A DNA stretch of 64,000 bases from positions 5,196 to 69,195 of the forward strand of contig NZXU01000003.1 in assembly GCA_002698425.1 (NCBI GenBank), read 5' to 3'. Below, in pieces: positions 30,039-37,475 of the stretch; the stretch's first letter is position 1, and each line of letters begins with the position of its first letter. The notes beneath the pieces were generated by a model. The model did not search any database and was not told the DNA's origin. It saw only the letters and a list, made by a program, of their open reading frames with translations. The position numbers and the translations under genes are program-made. The DNA is from Ahrensia sp. (GTDB lineage Bacteria; Pseudomonadota; Alphaproteobacteria; Rhizobiales; Rhizobiaceae).

Positions 30039-31244
30039 TCAGGGGTGCCGGTTGCCGAGGCGCATGATCGGCACCGCGCGCCGGATCTTCTTCGCGGTCT
30101 GCCAGAGTTTCTTGTTCTGCTTCAGCGAGCGAACCAGAGCGTTGCGGACGCTCCTCGTGGCGGCAAGCGCACGGCCACGAGCCGATAGCGGGATGATCGT
30201 GTCGCGTTGCCAGGTTTCGATCTCGCACCAATTGCGCTTGAAGAGCTCGTCGCCAACGCCGAAATCGTAGATTTCGCCGCCGTTTTCGGCTGCTTCCCGA
30301 ATCGACAGGAAGAAGAGCATATCGCCGGGACTGTAGTCGCGATAGGCCGGATCGTAGGTGCTGAACTCGACCGTGAGGCGGCCGTCATGGCAGGTGCAGG
30401 CGCTGATCGCTATCTGCTTGCCGTCTGCCTCGATCGTTTTCAAGATGTAGGAATGCGGTTCGCTGCGGGCGCCTTCGAGGAAAACCTCGGTGAAGAACGC
30501 CTGGACATGATCCTCGGCGAATACGTCGTTGATCCCCGCCGCCCCGAAATGCACCGCCTTCAGTGCAAGGCACCGCTTCATCGTTTCCTCGACCCGGTCG
30601 GCTTCGACCATGGGCACATAGGCATAGCCGCCGATCTGCTCGAGATCGCGTTCCTGGCCGCGGAAGCGCTTGCGCTTGCGTTTCGCCGAATGGCGCGACA
30701 GCACCGCGTCGAAGCCGCCTTCGAGCGACAGCGACAGCGCCGGATTGGGGCTCACGGTCGATCCCTCGAAAATGAAGGGATTGGCGATGCCGCGGCATTC
30801 CGGCAATTGCCGCTCCAGCACGATGGCGTGCGCGTCCGGCTGCGCCGCGCGTAACGCGGCGACGATCGCCTCTTCGCCGGCGGCGGCGAGCGCCTCGATA
30901 TCGCGGGTGCGCCCGACCGGGAAATTGCCGTTGGCATGGCGTTCGCCGACATAGACGAGCGCGTTGGCGCCGGCGTGTTCGAGCGGTAGCAGGATTGGAC
31001 CTGCGCCTTCGGCCGTCAGCGTGATGAAGGCGGGCCGGTGCGGCGAGTGGCGGAGCCATGCGCGCAGGAAGGACGGGGTTTGGTAGCCCGAGCAGACGAT
31101 GTCGCGAGGCAACGCGTCGACCGCCGCGAGAGCCGCGTCGCGGGTGGAATGCACGGTTACCCGGACGCCGTCGACATGCCGCGATCTGGAAGCCGGAACG
31201 GAGAGCGCGGTCATCGTTTGGATTTCAGCCATCGGTTTCGACAT
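30039..31244 (-). CDS. GNAT/FemAB-like acetyltransferase of the polysaccharide locus (BioF2-type)
   Basis: The protein (401 residues from the ATG at 31244) matches the CelD/BioF2-like GNAT family. Its C-terminal domain includes AISACTCHDGRLTVEFSTYD, YRDYSPGDMLFFLSIREA and YDFGVGDELFKRNWCEIETW. The middle region is basic (SAKRKRKRFRGQER). Such proteins accompany exopolysaccharide genes and may acylate sugars. Several ATGs (31244, 31232, 31214) are possible and none has a strong ribosome site. It converges with the co-polymerase gene. Confidence 0.78.
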   Translation of the reverse strand: MSKPMAEIQTMTALSVPASRSRHVDGVRVTVHSTRDAALAAVDALPRDIVCSGYQTPSFLRAWLRHSPHRPAFITLTAEGAGPILLPLEHAGANALVYVGERHANGNFPVGRTRDIEALAAAGEEAIVAALRAAQPDAHAIVLERQLPECRGIANPFIFEGSTVSPNPALSLSLEGGFDAVLSRHSAKRKRKRFRGQERDLEQIGGYAYVPMVEADRVEETMKRCLALKAVHFGAAGINDVFAEDHVQAFFTEVFLEGARSEPHSYILKTIEADGKQIAISACTCHDGRLTVEFSTYDPAYRDYSPGDMLFFLSIREAAENGGEIYDFGVGDELFKRNWCEIETWQRDTIIPLSARGRALAATRSVRNALVRSLKQNKKLWQTAKKIRRAVPIMRLGNRHP

Positions 31245-31344
31245 CAACCATGTTTCAACTCTTTGTCGGCATGCATGGCATGGCAGAGTTTCGAATTTAC
31301 TTCGTTTTGTCCTCCCGGAGGAGAAAACGGGGCGCCAGGGTTGG

Positions 31345-32397
31345 ATGACGGTTATCAAGACGTTAATGCGCAAGGCCTATATGCAGGGGGCTCGCTATAG
31401 CGGGCTTTCGGCACTGTTCAGTCCGCTGCTGAGCGGGGTCGGGGCGATCCTGATGCTGCATCACGTGCGGCCCTATGGCGGCGGCTTGGGCCTTAATCGG
31501 CTTCTCGAGATTGAGCCGGCGTTTCTCGACCGGCTTCTCGACGAGCTGAAGCGGGATGCGCGCTTCGTCAGCATGGACGAGGCGGCCGACCGGTTGCGGC
31601 GCGGGCATGAGGACGAGCGCTATCTGGCCGTGACGCTCGACGACGGTTATCGCGACAATGTCGAGCATGCCGCGCCGGTCTTCCGGGCGCATGGCGTGCC
31701 CTACACGATCTATGTCTGTCCGGGCTATGCGGACCGCAGCGCGGATCTGTGGTGGGAACTGGCCGACATGATCGTGGAGGCCAATGACGAGGTGGCTTTC
31801 GACACCGCCTCCGGCCGCAAGGTCCTCGATTGCAGAACCGCCGCCGCGAAGCACAAGGCATATGCCGAGTTCATGCAGTATGCCTGGACGCAAATCGACG
31901 AGGATGCGCAGCGGGAACTCGTGCGTTCGCTGTGCGAGACCTACGGCATAGACCGGCGGGCGCATTCGGACGCGTCGTTGCTCGACTGGGACGAATTGCG
32001 GGCGCTTGGCAGCGATCCGCTCGCCACGATCGGCGCGCATACGGTGAACCATTTCATGCTTGCCCGGCTGCCGCGGGACCGCGCCGCCGAGGAGATGGCC
32101 CGCTCGCGCGACCTGCTTGCCGAACAGCTGGGCAAGCGGCCGAGCCATCTGGCCTATCCCTACGGATTTCCCGCGGCCGTCGGCCAGCGCGAGGTCGACA
32201 TCGCCCGCGAGCTCGGCTTCGAGACCGGCGTGACGACGCGGCACGGCATGCTGATGCCGGGCCACAAGGACGCAATGCAGGCGCTGCCGCGCGTATCGGT
32301 GAACGGGAATTATCAGCATGTCTCCTATGTCGAGACCATGCTGAGCGGGATCACTGTGCCGCCGGCCAATCGCGGCCGCCGCTTCGTTACCGTGTGA
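31345..32397 (+). CDS. Polysaccharide deacetylase family protein
   Basis: The 350-residue NodB-homology protein shows motif 1 as VTLDDGYRDN (about residues 96-105), the metal-binding histidines in IGAHTVNHFMLARL (about 230-243) and SHLAYPYGFPAAV. The N-terminus resembles a short membrane-associated helix. It would remove acetyl groups from the polymer made by the neighbouring genes. I use the ATG at 31345, preceded by CCAGGG; longer frames run into the divergent gene's promoter region. Confidence 0.88.
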   Translation: MTVIKTLMRKAYMQGARYSGLSALFSPLLSGVGAILMLHHVRPYGGGLGLNRLLEIEPAFLDRLLDELKRDARFVSMDEAADRLRRGHEDERYLAVTLDDGYRDNVEHAAPVFRAHGVPYTIYVCPGYADRSADLWWELADMIVEANDEVAFDTASGRKVLDCRTAAAKHKAYAEFMQYAWTQIDEDAQRELVRSLCETYGIDRRAHSDASLLDWDELRALGSDPLATIGAHTVNHFMLARLPRDRAAEEMARSRDLLAEQLGKRPSHLAYPYGFPAAVGQREVDIARELGFETGVTTRHGMLMPGHKDAMQALPRVSVNGNYQHVSYVETMLSGITVPPANRGRRFVTV

Positions 32398-32617
32398 CCC
32401 GGTCGCCGCGGTCTTTCGGCTTTTTCTCCATCCAGCTGATCACGCCCATCGCCGGCAGCACCCAGACCAGTCCGGACAGCGCGAAGAAGGCGAGGTGGAT
32501 ATACCAGGGGCTCTCGGCAAGCCGGTAGGTCGCCACCGTCGTCGCGATCAGCGCATAGAGAACGACGAGCGCGACGAGGATCAGCATGCCGATAAATCGT
32601 TTCAGGCGTGGGGGCAT
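32387..32617 (-). CDS. DUF2842 family small membrane protein
   Basis: The 76-residue protein (MPPRLKRFIGMLIL start) has two hydrophobic helices (about 8-30 and 42-62) ending in a basic tail (KKPKDRGDR). It fits DUF2842, which in Rhizobiales is found next to the heme A synthase gene, as here. Function is unknown. Its 3' end overlaps the deacetylase gene by 11 bases. Confidence 0.75.
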   Translation of the reverse strand: MPPRLKRFIGMLILVALVVLYALIATTVATYRLAESPWYIHLAFFALSGLVWVLPAMGVISWMEKKPKDRGDRVTR

Positions 32618-32762
32618 CGGGCTTTTCTTTTTCGACTGGCGGGCTATGTAGCATCCCGACCGGCAAAACCAATCCCGCTTCTGCGGCATTGCGACGCTTT
32701 TCACGGGCGGCCGCCGGCTTTATGTCTCCGATATCGCAGACCTCGCCCGGCAGAACAGGCCC

Positions 32763-33899
32763 ATGACGGACATGACACTCGACACCGCCGCATCCGGACG
32801 GCCAATCGCGCTCGATGCGCAGATGCGCGAAATCCGCCATCGCGCCCAGGTGCGCGGCTGGCTCTATCTCATGCTGCTCGTCCTGATCGCGCTCGTCGTC
32901 GTCGGCGGCGCGACCCGGCTGACGGATTCGGGCCTGTCGATCACCGAGTGGAAGCCGATCCATGGCGTCATTCCGCCGATCGGCGAGGCGCAGTGGCAGG
33001 AAGAATTCGCCAAATACAAGCAGATCCCCGAATATGAGCAGGTCAATGCCGGCATGTCGCTGGAGGCTTTCAAGGGCATCTTCTGGTGGGAATGGGGCCA
33101 CCGGCTGCTGGCGCGCAGCGTCGGGGTACTCTTCGCGCTTCCGCTCGCTTTCTTCTGGGCGACGGGCCGGCTCGACCGGCGGATCAAATGGCCGCTTCTC
33201 GGCATTCTTGCGCTTGGCGGCCTGCAGGGCTTCATCGGCTGGTGGATGGTCACGTCGGGGCTGACCGAACGGGTCGATGTCAGCCATTACCGGCTGGCCG
33301 TGCACCTGATGATGGCGAGCCTGATCTATGCGTCGATCATGTGGGTGGCGCGCGGCATCGCTCCGCATGCGCCCGACCTGAAGCCGACATCGCGGTCCGA
33401 CAAGATCGCCGCGCTCCTGGTCGTCATGATCTTCTTCCAGATGTATCTGGGCGCGCTCGTCGCCGGGCTCGATGCGGGCCTCGTCTTCAACGAGTGGCCG
33501 ACCATGGACAACGGCTTCTTCCCGTCTTCGCAATGGGAGCCGGCGCTGGGGCTGATGAATTACTTCGACACGCCGGCGATCGTGCAGTTCGCGCACCGCA
33601 CCTTCGCCTGGGTCGTCTGGCTGGCGGCGGCGGTCCACATGGTGTTCGCCTGGCGCTGGGCGCCAGGCTCGACCCATGCGCGCCGCGCCGCGATCCTGTT
33701 CGGCCTCGTGACGCTGCAGGCGATCTTCGGGATCGTCACACTGCTGACCTTTGTGCCGCTCAACTGGGGTCTCATCCATCAGGGAAGCGCGATGATCGTG
33801 CTCGGCTTCGCGGTGGCGCATTGGCGCGGCCTCGTCGGGCCGCTGCCGCTGGAAGACGGCACGCCGCATCGTTTCGACATGGTGGGCGTGCGGGACTGA
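32763..33899 (+). CDS. ctaA: Heme A synthase (CtaA/COX15)
   Basis: The 378-residue membrane enzyme oxidises the C8 methyl of heme O to give heme A for cytochrome c oxidase. Eight hydrophobic segments are visible with the heme-ligating histidines in WWEWGHRLLAR, HYRLAVHLMMASL, QFAHRTFAWVVW and LIHQGSAMIVLG. The motif TRLTDSGLSITEWKPIHG near residue 45 is diagnostic of the COX15 type. It is divergent from the DUF2842 gene. Confidence 0.96.
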   Translation: MTDMTLDTAASGRPIALDAQMREIRHRAQVRGWLYLMLLVLIALVVVGGATRLTDSGLSITEWKPIHGVIPPIGEAQWQEEFAKYKQIPEYEQVNAGMSLEAFKGIFWWEWGHRLLARSVGVLFALPLAFFWATGRLDRRIKWPLLGILALGGLQGFIGWWMVTSGLTERVDVSHYRLAVHLMMASLIYASIMWVARGIAPHAPDLKPTSRSDKIAALLVVMIFFQMYLGALVAGLDAGLVFNEWPTMDNGFFPSSQWEPALGLMNYFDTPAIVQFAHRTFAWVVWLAAAVHMVFAWRWAPGSTHARRAAILFGLVTLQAIFGIVTLLTFVPLNWGLIHQGSAMIVLGFAVAHWRGLVGPLPLEDGTPHRFDMVGVRD

Positions 33900-33912
33900 G
33901 GGGCGGAACCTG

Positions 33913-34021
33913 TTCTCTTCCTTCGTGGGGAGGTGTCCTGAAGGGAGAGGCGGCTGGATATCGGCGCCATGCCCCCCCTCTGTCGGCTTGCGCCGACATC
34001 TCCCCCGCGAGGGGGGAGAGT
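33913..34021. repeat. Intergenic mosaic/palindromic repeat
   Basis: After ctaA comes GC-rich filler with two adjacent hairpins: TGTCGGC-TTGC-GCCGACA (33981-33998) and TCTCCCCC-GCGAG-GGGGGAGA (33999-34019). They are preceded by a block resembling GGGGAGGTGTC...GGGAGAGG (33928-33950). The combination CCCCCTCTGTCGGCTT is typical of dispersed rhizobial intergenic elements. It has no coding content; 34022-34210 likewise shows no gene. Confidence 0.65.
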
Positions 34022-34213
34022 GGGCTCGCGGCATTGATGCCGGGAGTCATCGTTCCCGCCCGTGTTCTTTGCTTCGCTCTCTGGCGGATCGTTGATATGA
34101 GCGGCTGGTGCGACGTACACGGCCGGGTATTTCCAATTCTTCCGTGTCTCAGACGCGGATGCGTGCTCGTTTGAGAAACGGGATCGAACGAAAGACAAGG
34201 CCTTTCGCCGGGC

Positions 34214-34241
34214 ACAAAAAAAGCGGGCTGTTGCCCGCTTC
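34214..34241 (-). terminator. Intrinsic terminator of a short SOS-type unit
   Basis: On the minus strand the stem AGCGGGC-AACA-GCCCGCT is followed immediately by seven T. It ends the short transcription unit that starts near 34368. Confidence 0.88.
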
Positions 34242-34259
34242 CCTCGTTGGCTGAGATCT

Positions 34260-34337
34260 TCAGGGCGCCAGTACCTCCGTGGTCGCCAAGCGATCGATCA
34301 ACTCAAATCGGACGGTGTCCGGAACCTCGCGACACAT
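34260..34337 (-). CDS. 25-residue small protein under a LexA-type promoter
   Basis: An ATG at 34337 opens 25 codons starting MCREVPDT and ending TTEVLAP, closed by TGA 19 bases before the terminator hairpin. A GAGG sits about 10 bases upstream. The peptide is acidic-basic mixed, has no membrane segment or signal peptide, and one cysteine at position 2. It is the only start-to-stop frame I could find that fills the space between promoter and terminator. I do not recognise it. The small-protein call rests on the surrounding signals, so the transcript could instead be a non-coding SOS-induced RNA. Confidence 0.5.
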   Translation of the reverse strand: MCREVPDTVRFELIDRLATTEVLAP

Positions 34338-34369
34338 CTGGAAGGAGCCTCACGGATCGAACGTCCTGA

Positions 34370-34402
34370 GAACCAATATAGAACGTTCTTCTCCGATTGC
34401 AA
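34370..34402 (-). promoter_or_regulatory. Promoter with overlapping LexA-type box (GTTC-N7-GTTC)
   Basis: On the minus strand, -35 TTGCAA (34402-34397) and -10 TATATT (34380-34375) are 16 bases apart. The -10 lies within GTTCTATATTGGTTC (34384-34370), an exact match to the alphaproteobacterial LexA box GTTC-N7-GTTC. Repressor bound there would block the promoter, so transcription is expected after DNA damage. Confidence 0.75.
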
Positions 34403-34477
34403 GGACAGGGCTGCGGATCAGGCGAGATCGTCACGCAGGCCGCAATCCCTTCGGGCTGCATCGGGGAAGGCCGAAGG

Positions 34478-35134
34478 TCAGCCGCGGCGGCGTCTCAGCA
34501 GGGCCAGTGCGCCAATGCCGGCCGCAAGCAGTGGCAGGCTCGCCGGCAGCGGCACGGCGGACGACACGACGAGCGTCGCCTCGGTGTTGAGATTGCGGGC
34601 GCGGCGGTCGTTGCGCGACGGTGCAAATCCGGCGACATAGTCAAAGGGATACTGAATCCGAAGTGCGAAGGTCTCCTCGAACACGGCGTCGAGGATCGGA
34701 CCCCCAAGTCCGCTCAGAAGCGTCATGGAGACGGATGAATTCCAGCCGTTGCCCGCAACCAGGTCGGTGATATTGGAGATGATGAACTGGTCCGCGCTGC
34801 TGCCGGTCGACACCGAAATTCCCGTTTCCGTGGAAAGGTAGCGGTCGCCGAGGCTTGTCGACGGCGCGTAGCTTATGTCCGCCGGCGCCTGCGGCAGGTA
34901 GGTGATGAAATCGAAGGCGACGAGACGCGCCGCGCCGGTCAGTTCGTCATCGAGCGTGAGCCAGCCGGACAGCGATCCGCCGGGCTCGGGCTCGGAATTG
35001 GCGCCGCCGCAGCCGACGCAAAAATAGTCGCTGGCGTCGAAAGAGAAATCGACATTGTAGGTGATCGGCGCTGCCTGCGCCGGAATCGCGAGGCAGAGCG
35101 CCGCCACGAGCGATAGAAGACGTATTCTGGTCAT
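34478..35134 (-). CDS. Secreted protein with VPLPA-CTERM sorting signal
   Basis: The 218-residue protein has an N-terminal signal peptide (LLSLVAALCLAIPAQA) and a C-terminal exosortase-type tail: AVPLPASLPLLAAGIGALA followed by LLRRRRG. The middle region is beta-rich with a Cys pair (FCVGCGG) and contains no recognisable enzyme motif. Such proteins are exported, cleaved near the VPLPA motif and usually released or attached to extracellular polymer. No exosortase gene is in the window. I use the ATG at 35134 with GGTGGA upstream. Confidence 0.82.
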   Translation of the reverse strand: MTRIRLLSLVAALCLAIPAQAAPITYNVDFSFDASDYFCVGCGGANSEPEPGGSLSGWLTLDDELTGAARLVAFDFITYLPQAPADISYAPSTSLGDRYLSTETGISVSTGSSADQFIISNITDLVAGNGWNSSVSMTLLSGLGGPILDAVFEETFALRIQYPFDYVAGFAPSRNDRRARNLNTEATLVVSSAVPLPASLPLLAAGIGALALLRRRRG

Positions 35135-35202
35135 TACGAATCCACCCAACCCCGAGTGATGATGTTACGGGGTGAAAAGAGCCGGGATTCGCTGCGGCCG
35201 CA

Positions 35203-35218
35203 TCCACCATTTGGTGGA
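35203..35218. promoter_or_regulatory. Palindrome upstream of the VPLPA-CTERM gene
   Basis: TCCACCA-TT-TGGTGGA is a perfect 7-bp-arm dyad about 70 bases upstream of the VPLPA-CTERM gene, just after the murB stop. It is a candidate operator; the binding protein is unknown. Confidence 0.4.
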
Positions 35219-35247
35219 AACGTGGGCTTTTACGATCCAGAGGGGCG

Positions 35248-36231
35248 TCAGACCTCAACCGGTTCGCGGACGAGGTCCACGCCAAAGCGTGTCCGCACCG
35301 CTTGCGTGATCTCCCGCGACAGCTCTGCGATGTCCTCATGCGTCGCGCCGCCATGGTTGATGAGGATGAGCGCGTGCTTGTCGTAGACGCCGGCCCCGCC
35401 ACGGCGGTGGCCCTTGAATCCGCAGGAGTCGATCAGCCAGGCGGCAGAGAGCTTCACCCGGCCGTCCGGTTGCTCATGACCTGGCACGCCGGGGATGTCG
35501 CGGGCGACGGCGGCGGATACAATCGGATTGTGGAAGAAGGAGCCGGCGTTGCCGAGAACGCGCCAGTCGGGCAGTTTTGCCGCGCGCAGGGCGAGAACCC
35601 TCTCCATGACCGACCGGGCGTCGCTCAGGCGGGGCGTATCGGCAAGGCCCGGATATCGCAGTACAGGCCGCCAGTTCGCCGGGAGGGCGAAGGTGACATC
35701 GGCAATGATATAGCGCCCGGCCGCCTGTTTGAAGAGGCTGGTGCGATAGGCGAAGCCGCATTCGGCGGGCCGGAATATGCGGAAGCGGCGCTTGAGAGTG
35801 TCATAGGCGGTGAGCTCATGGAGGCGCTGGTCCAGTTCGACGCCATAGGCCCCGATATTCTGGACCGGCGCGGCGCCGACCGTGCCGGGAATGCCGGCGA
35901 GGTTTTCGAGGCCTGCGAGGCCCTGTCCGACCGTCCATTCGACGAAGGAGGGCCAGTCTTCGCCGGCCTGCGCGGTCACCAGACGGACGCCGCCATCCTC
36001 GTGGATCGTCTTGCCCTGCGTCGCCATGATCGCGACCACCGCGTCGATCTTGTCCCGCAGAAGACAGTTGCTGCCGCGGCCGAGGATATGGAGCGGCCGG
36101 CCCGAAGCCTGCGCGCGCTCAACGAGGACGGGGATCTCGTCGGCATGGGCGAGCGTGGCGCCGAAACGGGCGACGGAGGGCAGGCCCATCGTGTTGCGGG
36201 CGGAGAGATCGTAATTCTCGGTGAGGTGCAT
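35248..36231 (-). CDS. murB: UDP-N-acetylenolpyruvoylglucosamine reductase, type I (E. coli-like)
   Basis: The 327-residue FAD/NADPH enzyme forms UDP-MurNAc. It shows ILGRGSNCLLRD, AGEDWPSFVEWTVGQGLAGL, ENLAGIPGTVGAAPVQNIGA, the Tyr region ECGFAYRTSLFK, the active serine in LGNAGSFFHNPIVS and LINHGGATHEDI. These features follow the type I (E. coli) form with its Tyr loop, rather than the shorter type II form usual in the rhizobial dcw cluster. It sits beside a hemoglobin and a redox regulator, not cell-wall genes, so it is probably a second copy. The start is the ATG at 36231. Confidence 0.92.
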   Translation of the reverse strand: MHLTENYDLSARNTMGLPSVARFGATLAHADEIPVLVERAQASGRPLHILGRGSNCLLRDKIDAVVAIMATQGKTIHEDGGVRLVTAQAGEDWPSFVEWTVGQGLAGLENLAGIPGTVGAAPVQNIGAYGVELDQRLHELTAYDTLKRRFRIFRPAECGFAYRTSLFKQAAGRYIIADVTFALPANWRPVLRYPGLADTPRLSDARSVMERVLALRAAKLPDWRVLGNAGSFFHNPIVSAAVARDIPGVPGHEQPDGRVKLSAAWLIDSCGFKGHRRGGAGVYDKHALILINHGGATHEDIAELSREITQAVRTRFGVDLVREPVEV

Positions 36232-36251
36232 GCTGACTGCGCGGGGCGGGC

Positions 36252-36725
36252 TCAGGCCAGTTCCTCGCGTTCCAGCGGAGCCAAGTGGATGATGTCTTCG
36301 CCGCGGCGCATCTTGATGTTGATGCGGAACGAATTGCCCACCCGCTCGGACCGGTTGACGAAGAGGGCGGCGGTCGCCGGCGGGCACAGTTCCTCTACCG
36401 TTTGGCGGAAGAGGGCGAGCCAGCGCATGAAATGCGCGTCGTCGAGTTCCGGGATCGCCATGTGCTTGGGCATGGGGCGGCCGTCATAGCGCCCGGAGCC
36501 GAGCAGCATCGAACTCCAGAAATCGACGATGGTGTCGAGATGCGCCTGCCAGTGTTCGTCCGGGACAACGCGCAGGAAGATCGGGCCGATGACATCGTCC
36601 TCGCGGGCGAGTCCATAGAAGCGGTCCACGACACGGCGGATCATCGCCTCGTCGAGGCCTTCGTTGAGCGCGCGCTCGATATCGGGGTGGATCCTGCGCA
36701 GCGGTTCTGTCTCCGGCGTGGTCAT
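36252..36725 (-). CDS. Group III truncated hemoglobin
   Basis: The 157-residue globin matches the trHbIII family: VVDRFYGLAREDDVIGPIFL with the B10 tyrosine, FWSSMLLGSGRYDGRPMPKH and the proximal histidine segment DDAHFMRWLALFRQT. Such proteins handle oxygen, NO or redox stress. Its ATG overlaps the TGA of the upstream Fe-S-type regulator by 4 bases, so the two are translationally coupled. murB follows 20 bases later on the same strand. Confidence 0.9.
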   Translation of the reverse strand: MTTPETEPLRRIHPDIERALNEGLDEAMIRRVVDRFYGLAREDDVIGPIFLRVVPDEHWQAHLDTIVDFWSSMLLGSGRYDGRPMPKHMAIPELDDAHFMRWLALFRQTVEELCPPATAALFVNRSERVGNSFRINIKMRRGEDIIHLAPLEREELA

Positions 36726-37387
36726 GCGTTCGTCTCCCGGATGACGTAGCTGCAGCGGCGGCCGCCATTGACCAGATGCTCGGCGCGCTCGACCGAGGCG
36801 TCCGGACCGAGGACGTCGCGGAAGACGCCGAGTTCGGCGCGGCAGAAGTCCTGGCAGGAGGTGGCGGCGGCGCAGATCGGGCAGTGGTTCTCAACCAGCA
36901 AGACGCCGCCATCGGCAGTTTCCTGCCAGCCGGCCATGTAGCCTTCCGCCGAGCGCAGGTCGGCAAGCGCGGCGACGCGCTCCTTCAGGCCGGACTTCCC
37001 AGCCATGGCGGCCTTGTACTGGGCGCGCGTCTCGTCCTCGCGCTTCGCGATGATGCGGTCCAGCGCGGCTTCGCCGAGAAGGGACCGGACCGACTCGAGG
37101 ATCTGCACCGTCAGCGCGGCATGCGTGTCGGGAAAGCGGGCGTGGCCCGCCGCCGTCAGCTTCCAGATCCGCGTTGGACGGCCGACACCGGAGGGCTCGC
37201 TGGTGGCGATCGCCAGGCCGTCCTTCGCCAGCCGCGCAAGTTGCTGGCGCGCCGCCTCGCCGGTGGTGCCGAGCTTCTCGCCCAGATCCGCCGCCGTCAG
37301 CTTTCCGTGCATCTTGAGCAGCATCAGGATGCGCTCTGACGGGCTGCGCGGCGACCAGTCGGAATTGTCCAAGCTCTCTCTTGACAT
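36722..37387 (-). CDS. SufR-like iron-sulfur winged-helix regulator
   Basis: The 221-residue protein has a DeoR/MarR-like helix-turn-helix (RILMLLKMHGKLTAADLGEK; TTGEAARQQLARLAKDGLA), a wing (VGRPTRIWKLTAAGHARF) and a C-terminal cysteine set HCPICAAATSCQDFCRAEL plus RRCSYVI. This resembles SufR, whose cysteines bind a redox-sensitive Fe-S cluster. It heads a minus-strand unit with the hemoglobin and murB and is divergent from sodB. A dyad lies in the shared promoter. I use the ATG at 37387; a TTG 24 codons upstream is also open. Confidence 0.85.
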   Translation of the reverse strand: MSRESLDNSDWSPRSPSERILMLLKMHGKLTAADLGEKLGTTGEAARQQLARLAKDGLAIATSEPSGVGRPTRIWKLTAAGHARFPDTHAALTVQILESVRSLLGEAALDRIIAKREDETRAQYKAAMAGKSGLKERVAALADLRSAEGYMAGWQETADGGVLLVENHCPICAAATSCQDFCRAELGVFRDVLGPDASVERAEHLVNGGRRCSYVIRETNA

Positions 37388-37401
37388 ATCCTTGCCGTTA
37401 G

Positions 37402-37425
37402 TTTTCAAAGCAATCGCTTGGAAAA
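37402..37425. promoter_or_regulatory. Dyad operator in the regulator-sodB divergent promoter
   Basis: TTTTC-A-AAGC-AATC-GCTT-G-GAAAA is a 24-base inverted repeat with one central mismatch pair. It lies 15 bases upstream of the regulator start and 51 bases before sodB. It is the obvious site for the SufR-like protein and could tie both transcription units to Fe-S or redox status. Confidence 0.6.
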
Positions 37426-37475
37426 TATCCCATACGGCCTGCCTGCGCAAGCCGTCCAATGAAAGGAGCCCCGAA

